Notes: generated by a model not told the origin, from the sequence alone. Positions 10,484 to 18,769 are shown, counted from the stretch's first letter. The stretch: 64,000 nucleotides of DNA from Lactococcus paracarnosus (GCF_006770285.1 NZ_CP017195.1:1178001-1242000), one strand, 5' to 3'. Numbers and translations are program-made.

Positions 10484-11730
10484 TGGCTATCCTGTGCTTC
10501 TTTTTTAAGTAGAGAATTATCATATGCCTTAAAAAATGGTAAGAATACGAGCCATGTCATGACAAAAATCAATAGACAAACGATAACCGCACGAAAGTCT
10601 TGTGTTGTGAGATAAGAGGTGATTGGATAGGGGATATACCACAATAAAAAAGTATTTGCAGGGATTTTTACGATACCGATAGACATGACAATATAAGCAA
10701 TCGTTGGCACAATAATACTATTTAGCCACATAGGTACCATCAGATATGGATTAAAGGCTATCGGTGCGCCGAAAACAAGGGGTTCATTAATATTAAAGAT
10801 AGATGGAATGATCACTGCTTTGCCAACCGCCTTTAACTGCTGGGACTTGCTTAAAAAAACCATCATGACTGACAAGGCTAAGGTTGTACCGATACCACCC
10901 ATCGATGAAAAAGCATAGCAGGTTTCTATCGTTGCGATATTGACAGCCTTGCCACCAGCAGCAACTGCTTGTGCGTTAGCAGCTATCCCTGATAGATAAA
11001 CTGGGTAAATAATCGGCATCATCACCCAGCCAGATATACCGAAGGTATATAAGAATACGGGAATAAACACCGATAGTACAAATCCTGGATAAGACTGTAC
11101 GATACTTGCAAGGGGACTAAAAACAACAAGTACGATGTCAAAAAAATCAAGCTTAAACTGAAAAGTAATCAGCCACCCACAAAACAAAGTGAGCGTAATC
11201 GGAATCAGATTATTAAACCAACCAACGACAAAATCTGGAATCGGGGTATCTTCATCAAAGAAGGAATACTTGACTGCGATACTCATCACTAGACCTACAA
11301 ATAAGCCCGTGATCATCGACAAGAACATCCCTGTCGCGCCAAACCGAGATAGGATAAAGGTCGCATTACCATCTGCTGAGATAGTTGGAAATAGGAGCAT
11401 CATAAACAAGACAAGAGAGGTTGACCCGGATATTAGTTTTTGAGACGGATATCCCTTCTTCTCCATCAGATAATAAGGAATCAAGAAGGCAACAATCAAG
11501 GCATACATGCCAAATGAAAAGTTACTGATCATCGATAAATCGGGTAGTTGCGACCAGATATTTTTTAATAGGGATACAATCGTAATCAAAGAACCTACGA
11601 AAACCAAAGGTAAGGCTGCCATAATCGAATCTTGAATGGCTGATATCCAAGCATTTTTAACGACTTTATTGACTTTTGGTGCGAAGACTTCTGTCATAAA
11701 CCGCATGATACGCGTCATCAAGTTAGTCAT
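10480..11730 (-). CDS. PTS lactose/cellobiose-family EIIC permease, first copy
   Basis: A 416-residue membrane permease of the same family as the next gene, with the NEPLVFGAPIAFNPYLMVP loop and IETCYAFSSMGG. I place the start at the ATG 11728-11730, which overlaps the EIIB stop (ATGACTAA) and has GGAGG 9 bases upstream. An in-frame GTG one codon earlier is also possible. Sugar specificity cannot be read from sequence. Cellobiose or another beta-glucoside is inferred from the GH1 enzyme and the LicR-like regulator. Confidence 0.9.
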   Translation of the reverse strand: MTNLMTRIMRFMTEVFAPKVNKVVKNAWISAIQDSIMAALPLVFVGSLITIVSLLKNIWSQLPDLSMISNFSFGMYALIVAFLIPYYLMEKKGYPSQKLISGSTSLVLFMMLLFPTISADGNATFILSRFGATGMFLSMITGLFVGLVMSIAVKYSFFDEDTPIPDFVVGWFNNLIPITLTLFCGWLITFQFKLDFFDIVLVVFSPLASIVQSYPGFVLSVFIPVFLYTFGISGWVMMPIIYPVYLSGIAANAQAVAAGGKAVNIATIETCYAFSSMGGIGTTLALSVMMVFLSKSQQLKAVGKAVIIPSIFNINEPLVFGAPIAFNPYLMVPMWLNSIIVPTIAYIVMSIGIVKIPANTFLLWYIPYPITSYLTTQDFRAVIVCLLIFVMTWLVFLPFFKAYDNSLLKKEAQDSQ

Positions 11731-12040
11731 CACTGATATCCTCCATCTCAAGAATCAAATCAAGTGCCTTTTCCCCGTTCAAGGTGCCATAGATAGTATG
11801 AGGAATAACGAGGGCCTTGATGGGTTTGTCTTTGGTCTGCTCTTGAAATTCGGCTAGCATATAAGACAAATGCGGGCCAATTAATAAGTAATCTGTTTCG
11901 TTAATCCGGTCGTCTAACTGAGATTCACTTGCTGCTTTAACAGATAAGTGCACCTTTCTTTTCTTAGCTGCCTTTCTGATCGCTGCTGCCATGAAGCCAC
12001 TTGATGCACCTGATCCACAAATCAATAATACATTTTTCAT
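11723..12040 (-). CDS. PTS lactose/cellobiose-family EIIB component
   Basis: A 105-residue cytosolic phosphocarrier and the first gene of the beta-glucoside operon. The phosphorylated Cys is near the N-terminus in LLICGSGASSGFMA. The P-loop-like segment and the IGPHLSYML motif are typical of the family. I choose the ATG at 12038-12040 (MKNVLLICGSG), which gives the usual family length; an upstream in-frame ATG would add 19 unrelated residues. The ribosome site is a modest GTGGA. Confidence 0.9.
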   Translation of the reverse strand: MKNVLLICGSGASSGFMAAAIRKAAKKRKVHLSVKAASESQLDDRINETDYLLIGPHLSYMLAEFQEQTKDKPIKALVIPHTIYGTLNGEKALDLILEMEDISDD

Positions 12041-12071
12041 TTTTTTCCACACTTTCTTATTTGATACATTA

Positions 12072-12101
12072 ATTATAAAACAAGCGCATGATGACAAGCA
12101 A
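12072..12101 (-). promoter_or_regulatory. Predicted promoter of the beta-glucoside PTS operon
   Basis: On the minus strand TTGCTT (12096-12101), an 18-base spacer and a perfect TATAAT (12072-12077) lie just upstream of the EIIB gene. No convincing catabolite-response element was seen. The weak -35 would suit activation by the PRD regulator. Confidence 0.5.
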
Positions 12102-12142
12102 ACTTCTTTTTTTCCTATTACTAGGAAGCTTCATGATTTTGA

Positions 12143-12177
12143 TGCAAAAAAAGTACCTAGGGAAACCTAGGTACTTT
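12143..12177 (-). terminator. Intrinsic terminator after the ferredoxin-NADP reductase gene
   Basis: A perfect 12-bp stem (12150-12161 with 12166-12177; AAAGTACCTAGG on the plus strand) closes a 4-base loop. On the minus strand it runs into seven T residues. It insulates the PTS operon from the reductase gene. Confidence 0.9.
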
Positions 12178-12197
12178 CTGTATTATATATGCATTAA

Positions 12198-13172
12198 TTA
12201 AAACATCGATGTTGAATGCGCGTGCTTTAATTGACCAGACTGGATTTTCTCCATGATCTGATTGACCGCATGTGGGCCTTCTTTGAAGCCTTCGACAATC
12301 AAGCCAAGTTTCCCTTCATAGCTTGCTGTATCACCAATGGCGTAGATATTGTCACTACTTGTTTGGTAATGTTTATCAACCAAGAAATGCTGGCGATTCA
12401 TCTTCAGATTAACTGACCAAGCACGGATATCCTTATTATTGCTGAGGAAGCCATGTTGTACAATGATCGTATCTACTTCCAGTTGATGATCATTAGATAA
12501 GGTTAGCATCAAGCCATCCTTATGATCTGAAATGTTGCGAATCGTCATCGGTGTTAAGACATCAACTTTTGAGGCATGCAGCTTATCAACTGAAGATTCA
12601 TGGGCACGAAACTCATTTCTTCTATGAATCAGACTAACTGATGCGCCGACGTGTTCTAACATCAAAGCCATGTCGATAGCCGAATCTCCACCACCGGCAA
12701 TGGCGATATGCTTGCCATTAAACTGATCTTTTTCAGCAACATTATAGCGGAGTTTAGCTTCATCAAAGACGGATGGCTCATCAGTCTTAAGCATTTTAGG
12801 TGCGAACGAGCCATTTCCTGTCGCAATGACCACGGCTTTGGTCACGTAACTCGTTTTGCTTGTCTTCACCTCGTAGAACCCAGTGTCAGCTTGTTTCGTA
12901 ATATCGACTACTTTTTCAGAAAGTCTGATTGGCACGCCGAATTGGGCAGTTTGTTTGACCAAATCTGCTACCAAATCTTCAGCTTTTACTGCAAAATAAC
13001 CAGGGACATCATGGATTGTCTTCTCTGGATATAGGGCTGTTAATTGGCCGCCTGCTGTTTCAAGCGAGTCCAAAATTTGTACTTTATTTTTACGCATGCC
13101 AGCGTAGAAACCAGCAAAGAGACCGCTTGGCCCAGCACCAATAATTGTGATATCGTAAATATTTTCTGTCAT
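12198..13172 (-). CDS. TrxB-like ferredoxin/flavodoxin-NADP+ reductase
   Basis: A 324-residue FAD- and NADP-binding reductase of the thioredoxin-reductase-like FNR class found in Bacillus (YumC) and lactic acid bacteria. The FAD loop is IIGAGPSGLFAGFYAG at the N-terminus, the NADP loop is IAGGGDSAIDMALML in the middle, and YAIGDTASY is near the end. It lacks the CxxC redox pair of true thioredoxin reductase, which separates the two families. The ATG at 13170-13172 is preferred because AAAGGAA lies 8 bases upstream; a longer start adds 7 residues. It appears monocistronic. Confidence 0.9.
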   Translation of the reverse strand: MTENIYDITIIGAGPSGLFAGFYAGMRKNKVQILDSLETAGGQLTALYPEKTIHDVPGYFAVKAEDLVADLVKQTAQFGVPIRLSEKVVDITKQADTGFYEVKTSKTSYVTKAVVIATGNGSFAPKMLKTDEPSVFDEAKLRYNVAEKDQFNGKHIAIAGGGDSAIDMALMLEHVGASVSLIHRRNEFRAHESSVDKLHASKVDVLTPMTIRNISDHKDGLMLTLSNDHQLEVDTIIVQHGFLSNNKDIRAWSVNLKMNRQHFLVDKHYQTSSDNIYAIGDTASYEGKLGLIVEGFKEGPHAVNQIMEKIQSGQLKHAHSTSMF

Positions 13173-13419
13173 TTTCATATTCCTTTTTAGCATATAGTGT
13201 CAAAGATATTTTACCATATTTAAATGAAAAACGTATTAAAAACGCTTAATATTTTCTATATACCAACAGAACATCTAGACTTAGTAACGACGAAATTTAG
13301 TTTCTTGAATTCTGCTTTTTAACCAGTCCTATTTTGATTACTGCCACACTGTTGTCAGCTTTAAACAGGTATACTTATCCTATACCAAACCTATCATCAT
13401 CATTAATTGGAGAAAACAC

Positions 13420-14055
13420 ATGAAAACAATTTATATTTACCTACTTGATACACTTGCGGACTGGGAAATTGGCTACATCATGTCAGAATTACGCTCAAAA
13501 CGATTTTTCAAAAGAGATGTACCTGAGATTACGATTAAAACAGTCAGTTATGACTTAACTCCCATCACGACGATGGGTGGCTTTACGCGCACACCTGATT
13601 GCTTGATAGCTGATATTTTGGTCAATGCATCCAGCACCTTACTCTTACCAGGCGCAGATACTTGGCATGAGCAGAAACATCAAGCAATACTCGTCAAAAC
13701 GCGTGACTTACTTGATGCTGGGGCAACGATAGGGGGGATTTGTGGGGCAACTGCTGCCCTTGCCAATGTTGGCATACTAGACGATCGGATGCATACCAGT
13801 AATGGCCTAGTCTTTCTTGACATGTTTGCTAAAGCCTACCATGGACACCCCCATTACTTAGATGAGCCAGCTGTATCAGATCGTAACCTCATCACTGCAA
13901 ATAGCACTGCTGGCTTGTTATGGACAAAACTAATTCTTGAAAAAATAGGGGTATTTGAGGTCGATACATTGACAGCTTGGTACCAGTATTTTAGCACTGG
14001 TGATGCAGCCTACTTCTTTGAGCTGATGCAGTCTTTACCCGCTAATTCTGAATAA
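13420..14055 (+). CDS. DJ-1/PfpI family protein (type 1 glutamine amidotransferase-like)
   Basis: A 211-residue protein of the DJ-1/PfpI superfamily. The nucleophile-elbow motif GGICGATAAL with Cys near residue 108 follows LLLPGADTWHE. A downstream HTSNGLVFL and the ITANSTAG segment are typical. Members include stress-related deglycase-like, protease-like and chaperone-like proteins, so the reaction cannot be assigned. It stands alone on the plus strand with a GGAGAAAACAC ribosome site and ends at a shared convergent terminator. Confidence 0.82.
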   Translation: MKTIYIYLLDTLADWEIGYIMSELRSKRFFKRDVPEITIKTVSYDLTPITTMGGFTRTPDCLIADILVNASSTLLLPGADTWHEQKHQAILVKTRDLLDAGATIGGICGATAALANVGILDDRMHTSNGLVFLDMFAKAYHGHPHYLDEPAVSDRNLITANSTAGLLWTKLILEKIGVFEVDTLTAWYQYFSTGDAAYFFELMQSLPANSE

Positions 14056-14078
14056 AATCAGACCCTTTAACCCCTTTG

Positions 14079-14120
14079 ATAGCAGCTCACAACAAGCCGA
14101 TGTTGTCAGCTGCTATTTGA
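14079..14120. terminator. Bidirectional terminator between convergent genes
   Basis: A 15-base inverted repeat with one mismatch (14079-14093 with 14102-14116) and an 8-base loop, flanked by T-rich DNA on both sides. The right arm overlaps the stop codon of the ClbS-like gene. Confidence 0.7.
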
Positions 14121-14649
14121 TTTTATCTGCTTTGAGTTGCCTCTTTATTTTTTTACTTGCCCAATCATAATGACTGGATAAGGATGATACAAAATAGCTC
14201 CCTAATGCCGTCGTCCCTGTCCAAGAAAAATACTGCTTGGTAAATAGGGCTTCGTTTGATAAAGTGGCAACTAATGTCATCATTTCCCGATGACTATTGG
14301 CCAATAATGCTTCTGCGCTTGCTAGAGTGGTTGCCTGATGTTGCGCTAAAAAAGTTTGATTTAACTTGCCATAAGTTCGCCAGTTATAAGGGGGTGGAAA
14401 GAATGGCTGAACTTGTCCTGCTTGATTAGCCCTAACCCAGGTTAATACCAACTGATGCCATTCATATAAATGAATCAGTACATCTCTTACATTTTTATCT
14501 CGCTGCCAATGGACTTCTGTCATCTTGTCAGTTATAACAAAGGAAAAGTCGGCTTCTGGATGTGCTAACTGGTGGCACAAGGCCATCATCTGATCATAAC
14601 TCGTCCTACTAGCTGCGAGTAAATCCGCTTTAATCGTTGGTCTGCTCAT
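14113..14649 (-). CDS. ClbS/DfsB family four-helix protein
   Basis: A 178-residue DinB-like four-helix-bundle protein of the ClbS/DfsB (DUF1706) family. Recognisable features are the N-terminal SRPTIKADLLAASRTSYDQM, then RDVLIHLYEWHQLVLTWV and the aromatic-rich PFFPPPYNWRTY loop. ClbS itself protects colibactin producers by opening the toxin's cyclopropane; most members are uncharacterised. The gene overlaps the upstream WYL regulator by 20 bases and is the last gene of a three-gene operon with a GyrI-like gene. Confidence 0.82.
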   Translation of the reverse strand: MSRPTIKADLLAASRTSYDQMMALCHQLAHPEADFSFVITDKMTEVHWQRDKNVRDVLIHLYEWHQLVLTWVRANQAGQVQPFFPPPYNWRTYGKLNQTFLAQHQATTLASAEALLANSHREMMTLVATLSNEALFTKQYFSWTGTTALGSYFVSSLSSHYDWASKKIKRQLKADKIK

Positions 14650-15547
14650 GATATAACTGCCTCATACTTTCTACTTTTTCTACTAGCTCTTTTTTTAAGC
14701 TTGTAGGTGATATCACCTTAGCTGCCTCTCCTAGGGATAAAATATAGCTAATCAGCCACTTGCCCTTTGGAAATTCGCCATCAACTAGCAAATGACCACT
14801 TGCTAATTTGCGAATCGAGTCAAGTGGAAAATCATCATAAACTCGGTAGCCGACTGCTGCTGCTACCTCCATGACCAAATGAACTGTTTCTATCTCACGT
14901 GAGTCAACAAAAGGCCGTGTTGTCGTTACCATCTCTCGCCTAGTAAACTGCTGGGAGCTGATGATTAAGCTTGTCATCCGGCTTAGCTTAAATAGTCTAA
15001 AATCAGACTTTGTTAAGCAATAGCCTTTAAGATACCAATTCATACTCTTAAAAACAAGTTGCATCGGTTCTACTTCTCTAGTCGAGATATCACCCTTGCT
15101 ATTAAAATAGTTAAACCTAACGCGTTTAGTGTCAAAAATAGCGTGTTTCCAAAGATCGAAACACTGGTCACTTGTTTCATACCAGGTGCTTAAATCGATT
15201 GCTAACCAGGGTTCACTGATTTTACCAAAAAACGCTGATAACTTTTGTAAGACATCGACATTTGTTGTCTCTATATTAACTGCAGCCATTGTCTCAAGTG
15301 CCTGTAAGATGGTCTCTCTCTCTTTTTGATCAAGTAGCACTTTATTCAATACAAAATCAGATAAGAGACCAACACCGCCACCAGCTCCCTTTTGCGTATA
15401 GATGGGAATGCCAGCCTGACTGATCCGATCAATATCTCGATAAATCGTTCGGATAGAAACCTCACATCTCGCGCTCAAGTCCTTAGCGGTTATCCGCTCT
15501 TGGTTTAACAGGATATAAATAATATCAAATAGTCGATTTGTCTGCAT
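14630..15547 (-). CDS. HTH-WYL domain transcriptional regulator
   Basis: A 305-residue YafY-type regulator. A DeoR-like winged helix occupies residues 1-60 (RLFDIIYILLNQERITAKDL, then VSIRTIYRDID). It is followed by the WYL domain with RVRFNYFNSKGD and the SMNWYLKGYC core around residues 135-190, and a WCX extension. WYL domains sense ligands such as nucleic acids or small molecules. The middle position in an operon with a GyrI-like effector-binding protein and a ClbS protein suggests it regulates this operon. Confidence 0.87.
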   Translation of the reverse strand: MQTNRLFDIIYILLNQERITAKDLSARCEVSIRTIYRDIDRISQAGIPIYTQKGAGGGVGLLSDFVLNKVLLDQKERETILQALETMAAVNIETTNVDVLQKLSAFFGKISEPWLAIDLSTWYETSDQCFDLWKHAIFDTKRVRFNYFNSKGDISTREVEPMQLVFKSMNWYLKGYCLTKSDFRLFKLSRMTSLIISSQQFTRREMVTTTRPFVDSREIETVHLVMEVAAAVGYRVYDDFPLDSIRKLASGHLLVDGEFPKGKWLISYILSLGEAAKVISPTSLKKELVEKVESMRQLYHEQTND

Positions 15548-15555
15548 CCGCTAAC

Positions 15556-16014
15556 TCACTCCTTTAAACTGATGTAAATATGGACCTCAGCTTGTTCGCC
15601 ATCGGCCACCTGATAGGCTTCAAAATCTGTGGCAAATAAGCGAGGTAGGGGCATCTGCCAGATAGCCGTCCAAGCATCTGCGACTTTTGAAACGAGTTGA
15701 TTTTGACTTGCTTTGACCACAAATTTAGCATACTTACCGCCCTTGATCACCCGCGTTTCAAAGTGACTACTTGGCTCAGTCACTTGACATGCTACCATCA
15801 CCGTATAATCGCCTTTTTCATCAGATGCATACTCCGTGTAAATACCTAGTGCAACATGATCTACTCGATGTCCGATTTCGTCAACCTGACCATCACTATA
15901 GAAGCGTTGCCATAGCTGACCGATCTTCTCGCCCATATCCGGCGCAGCATTATTGGTCCGATCCGTAATTCCCACAACTAATTTATCTGCTAGTGTCACA
16001 AGTTGATAGTCCAT
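15556..16014 (-). CDS. GyrI-like small-molecule-binding domain protein
   Basis: A stand-alone 152-residue effector-binding domain of the GyrI/AraC C-terminal (SHS2) superfamily. Visible family traits are the N-terminal beta strands (DYQLVTLADKLVVGITDRT), GIYTEYASDEKGDYTVMVAC and IKGGKYAKFVVK. Relatives bind or hydrolyse lipophilic xenobiotics, or act as gyrase inhibitors. The start is the ATG at 16012-16014 with AAAGGTGA upstream; the in-frame GTG three codons earlier lies inside that ribosome site. It leads the GyrI-WYL-ClbS operon, 8 bases before the WYL gene. Confidence 0.82.
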   Translation of the reverse strand: MDYQLVTLADKLVVGITDRTNNAAPDMGEKIGQLWQRFYSDGQVDEIGHRVDHVALGIYTEYASDEKGDYTVMVACQVTEPSSHFETRVIKGGKYAKFVVKASQNQLVSKVADAWTAIWQMPLPRLFATDFEAYQVADGEQAEVHIYISLKE

Positions 16015-16037
16015 TTTAATCACCTTTTATCCTTTTC

Positions 16038-16082
16038 ATTATACCATTATCATAACAGAGGTAAGCTGACAAGGTCTGTCAG
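16038..16082 (-). promoter_or_regulatory. Promoter and candidate operator of the GyrI-WYL-ClbS operon
   Basis: On the minus strand a perfect TATAAT -10 lies at 16038-16043. Just upstream, an inverted repeat CTGACA-N5-TGTCAG (16066-16082) overlaps the -35 region, where a regulator such as the WYL protein could bind. The -35 hexamer itself is poor. Confidence 0.42.
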
Positions 16083-16155
16083 GTATAAAAAAATAAACAT
16101 AAACGTTTAGTTTCAGTTATGAGAACAAGACCTCGGCCGCCAATCATACTTAGTG

Positions 16156-16184
16156 TTGACAATACATAAAAATAGCCATATGAC
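16156..16184 (+). promoter_or_regulatory. Predicted promoter of the bacteriocin immunity gene
   Basis: A consensus TTGACA (16156-16161), 17-base spacer and TATGAC (16179-16184). The leader to the gene would be about 140 bases. No competence or pheromone-response box was recognised. Confidence 0.42.
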
Positions 16185-16334
16185 TGGTATATACCTAGTT
16201 ATTGTTTTACTTTTTCAGAGGATAGTGCTTAAATAATAAACATAAAAGAAGTATGCGATATGAACAGTTAAGATTAGATCTTACGAGAATGGGGACGCTT
16301 AAAAATGGTGAATGATTTAGAAAAAGGAATCGTT

Positions 16335-16652
16335 ATGGATTTATATCATGTTTTAGAAAAACGTAATAATAAGTCTATACAAATTTTAGATATTCTGGAT
16401 GTCTTATTACAAGTTGATAAACGACTAGATAACGAAAAACATCCAGAGAGATTAATCAATAAATTAACGCAATATATTCGGATTACTGCTTCTACTGGGA
16501 AAATCAAGTTTACTTCTGAAGAAGAAAAACTAACCATTCAATTGAGTGTTATTGGGCAAAAAGCTGGACTAAACGGGTCATATATGGCTGACTTTTCTGA
16601 TAAATCACAGTTCTATAAATTTGGCCAACAAGTGCCATGTCACAATAACTAG
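16335..16652 (+). CDS. Bacteriocin immunity protein, EntA/PedB type
   Basis: A small helical cytosolic protein, 105 residues from the ATG at 16335, which has AAAGGA 7 bases upstream. An in-frame ATG at 16305 with GGGGA would add 10 residues. The middle (HPERLINKLTQYIR), TSEEEKLTIQLSVIGQKAG and YMADFSDKSQFY resemble the enterocin A immunity family, whose members block pore formation by class IIa bacteriocins at the mannose PTS. No bacteriocin precursor or exporter lies nearby, so it is probably an orphan immunity gene. It is more AT-rich than its neighbours. Confidence 0.78.
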   Translation: MDLYHVLEKRNNKSIQILDILDVLLQVDKRLDNEKHPERLINKLTQYIRITASTGKIKFTSEEEKLTIQLSVIGQKAGLNGSYMADFSDKSQFYKFGQQVPCHNN

Positions 16653-16687
16653 ATTAATCGTAAAAGCATGCTTTCAAACAACAGACA

Positions 16688-16720
16688 AACCTCACCCAGA
16701 AAATGGGTGAGGTTCTTTGC
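16688..16720 (+). terminator. Intrinsic terminator after the immunity gene
   Basis: A perfect 11-bp stem (16688-16698 with 16704-16714) closing a 5-base loop, 36 bases after the stop codon. The T run is short (TTCTTT). Confidence 0.65.
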
Positions 16721-16752
16721 GACCTGAGTAAATAGATGACGTTTAGTTTTTT

Positions 16753-17316
16753 TTAGTTGCCTTGCAAAATCGTCACCTTAGGCCATTTTTCTTGCCAATT
16801 TTTCTTGGCAACACGCGCTTGATAAATGCTTAACTTCTCTTGGCTTGTTAGAAAATAAGGGGTTGGTCTGACGATAAAGGCAAGAATATCTGATAAACCG
16901 TAAGGCGTAAATAGCGTAATCTCACCATCGGATGACGCTTTTATGCCAATCGCTGTACATCTTTCTGGAAACTGCTCTATGGCATCACAAGCACTGAGAT
17001 AAGGCTGTGTATTAGGATTATGCAAGTGCATATGTGCTTGATTTTTCAGCTCCCAGTCATAAGTCGGATAGGCAGCTTGCAGGGATGCTTCAAGCTCTTT
17101 AGTCTTCTCATAAGATATCAGCTTGTCAAAAAACACAACATCAACATCTGTTTGCTTATCAAAAAGTGGCAAGCCAGATAGATAATTCCAAATCAAATTT
17201 CGAATGGTTCCTGCAGCTAACCAAGCATCAGCCAATCCCAAGCGGTTAATGATGTTTAAGATAGCAACGATTTCAGGCGTGTCATGTAAGAGGGCTTTTA
17301 ATTCGGTTTCTGTCAT
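16753..17316 (-). CDS. Nucleotidyltransferase family protein (DUF925/NTP_transf_6)
   Basis: A 187-residue member of the NTP_transf_6 family of minimal nucleotidyltransferase-like proteins. The N-terminal region carries WLAAGTIRNLIWNYLSG followed by TDVDVVFFD, the two-Asp metal-binding signature of the fold. TPYGLSDILAFIVRPTP lies in the C-terminal part. Substrates are unknown. It appears monocistronic on the minus strand. Confidence 0.83.
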   Translation of the reverse strand: MTETELKALLHDTPEIVAILNIINRLGLADAWLAAGTIRNLIWNYLSGLPLFDKQTDVDVVFFDKLISYEKTKELEASLQAAYPTYDWELKNQAHMHLHNPNTQPYLSACDAIEQFPERCTAIGIKASSDGEITLFTPYGLSDILAFIVRPTPYFLTSQEKLSIYQARVAKKNWQEKWPKVTILQGN

Positions 17317-17410
17317 ATTTTCTTATCCTCATATCTGATTTAAGCTAATTTCCTATTCTTTCTCAAACTATCTCATCTTTAGTATAGTGCCTAAAAGCAC
17401 GTCAGTCAAC

Positions 17411-17438
17411 AAAAAAACTAGACTCAGCTAGTTTTTTT
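17411..17438 (-). terminator. Intrinsic terminator after the MetE-C-like gene
   Basis: An 11-bp perfect stem (17411-17421 with 17428-17438) with a 6-base loop. The arms are A and T runs, so the minus-strand transcript ends in seven U. It lies 7 bases after the stop codon. Confidence 0.85.
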
Positions 17439-17444
17439 CATTAG

Positions 17445-18620
17445 TTATTCTCCAAAGAAGGCCAACGCAAGTGCTTGACCTTGGTCAATTTTTGCCCATT
17501 GTTGGCTTTCTGATAGCTCATTGCCACTATCACAAGATGCAAACCCACATTGATGAGACAAGTAGAGACGTTCTTTAGGGACAATTTGGCTAGCTTGTTC
17601 AAGTAAGGCAATCACGCGCGCCTCGTCGTCTAACGTTGCTGTCTTACTTGATAAAAATCCTAGCACAACTTCTGTCTCAGGTCTGTCTCTGAACACTTCA
17701 AGTGCTGAGAGGTTACCTGCACGCTCATCATCCCATTCTAAAAAGAAGCGATCGTAATGTTGTTGTTTTAAAAATAGATTTGCTATCGTTTCATATGACC
17801 CACCACTCAAGTATCTAGAGTCATAGTTACCACGACAATTATGTGTCCAGACTGCTAAGCCAATGCTATGCCCATAGTCTATCACATCATTATTAAGGTC
17901 AATAAAAGTTTGTGCCAAGGCTTCATTTTTTTCTTGATCACTTGCTTCATCATTTAAGGTAGAATGTGGATTATCTGCTGAAAATCTTTCCCATAGACAG
18001 TCATCAAACTGGATGATTTTTCCGCCAACGGCAACATACTCTGATAAAAATTCCTTATAGGCTGCTGCTAAATCGGCCTTAAAGTCAGATGCATCATGAT
18101 AGTAGGCTTCTGGATCTTTTTCTTGCGTCGCTTTTGCCTCTTGTGTAAATGACCACTCCCCAAAAATATGAGAAGGAGATGGGATACATAATTTAGTCAT
18201 ATGATCACCAGCATTAGCTAAAATTTCTTTGTATATCTCAATAAAATGATGATTTTTACCACTTAATTTTTCAGTAAAGGTCAAGCCGATGTCACGACGT
18301 GTTTCATAGTCTTGCGCTGCATCCGTATCTCTAAAGAGATAGCCCTGCGTTGCTAGGAAACGCCGAACACCTTTGAGTCCCCAGACAAAGTCCAGGTGCC
18401 AAAGGGACTTAGAAAACTCACCATCTGAAACAATCGAGATATGATGGTCAATTTGCTTTTTAATGACCTCCTGAATAGCTTGTGTTTCAGTCGCTTGATA
18501 GCCTTCAAAATCTTCATAAAAGGGATAGGTAATATCATCTCTTACTTGAATCTGGTTCTTATAGTCAAGTAAACCTTTTGGTCTCAACAAACTACCTACA
18601 ATTTGAAATTTTTCACTCAT
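17445..18620 (-). CDS. Cobalamin-independent methionine synthase C-terminal-like protein (YxjG/YxjH type)
   Basis: A 391-residue stand-alone homolog of the MetE catalytic half. It shows LLRPKGLLDYK at the N-terminus, IVSDGEFSKSLWHLDF, IQFDDCLW and WTHNCRGNYDSRYLSGG with candidate zinc ligands His and Cys. Near the end, LYLSHQCGFASCDSGNE holds the second Cys. Such proteins are usually annotated as methyltetrahydropteroyltriglutamate-homocysteine methyltransferases, but the methyl donor may differ. The upstream TATAG-type box resembles those at metE and links it to methionine control. Confidence 0.85.
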   Translation of the reverse strand: MSEKFQIVGSLLRPKGLLDYKNQIQVRDDITYPFYEDFEGYQATETQAIQEVIKKQIDHHISIVSDGEFSKSLWHLDFVWGLKGVRRFLATQGYLFRDTDAAQDYETRRDIGLTFTEKLSGKNHHFIEIYKEILANAGDHMTKLCIPSPSHIFGEWSFTQEAKATQEKDPEAYYHDASDFKADLAAAYKEFLSEYVAVGGKIIQFDDCLWERFSADNPHSTLNDEASDQEKNEALAQTFIDLNNDVIDYGHSIGLAVWTHNCRGNYDSRYLSGGSYETIANLFLKQQHYDRFFLEWDDERAGNLSALEVFRDRPETEVVLGFLSSKTATLDDEARVIALLEQASQIVPKERLYLSHQCGFASCDSGNELSESQQWAKIDQGQALALAFFGE

Positions 18621-18652
18621 CTACTTATCCCCTTTTATATGGTATATCTAAT

Positions 18653-18681
18653 TAACAGCATGATAAAAATATGTGCTGTTA
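18653..18681 (-). other. Hairpin in the leader of the MetE-C-like gene
   Basis: TAACAGCA (18653-18660) and TGCTGTTA (18674-18681) form a perfect 8-bp inverted repeat with a 13-base loop, between the predicted start site and the start codon. No known riboswitch consensus was recognised. Confidence 0.4.
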
Positions 18682-18701
18682 TCAACTTGCTTGATAGGTC
18701 T

Positions 18702-18769
18702 ATTATAGGTAAAAATCAGTCTCTTGTATAATACTAAAAACCCCTAGCTAACTATAGTCAAAATCTATA
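18702..18769 (-). promoter_or_regulatory. Promoter -10 and upstream MET-box-like site of the MetE-C-like gene
   Basis: On the minus strand a TATAAT -10 lies at 18702-18707. The interrupted palindrome TATAG-N7-CTATA lies at 18753-18769, centred about 66 bases upstream of the expected start. This form and position fit the recognition site of a LysR-type activator such as streptococcal MetR/MtaR (TATAGTT-N3-AACTATA). Confidence 0.45.

Larger units (their letters stand above)
16015..16334. other. Gene-free stretch with divergent promoters
   Basis: A 320-base interval between the divergent GyrI-like and immunity genes. It holds the minus-strand promoter and inverted repeat described separately and a plus-strand TTGACA-17-TATGAC promoter at 16156-16184. 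No open frame or further repeat is convincing. Confidence 0.6.

Noticed and set aside
14113..14649. Colibactin or genotoxin gene cluster
   Set aside because: ClbS-like proteins are widespread in bacteria that make no colibactin, and no polyketide or peptide synthetase genes are in the window.
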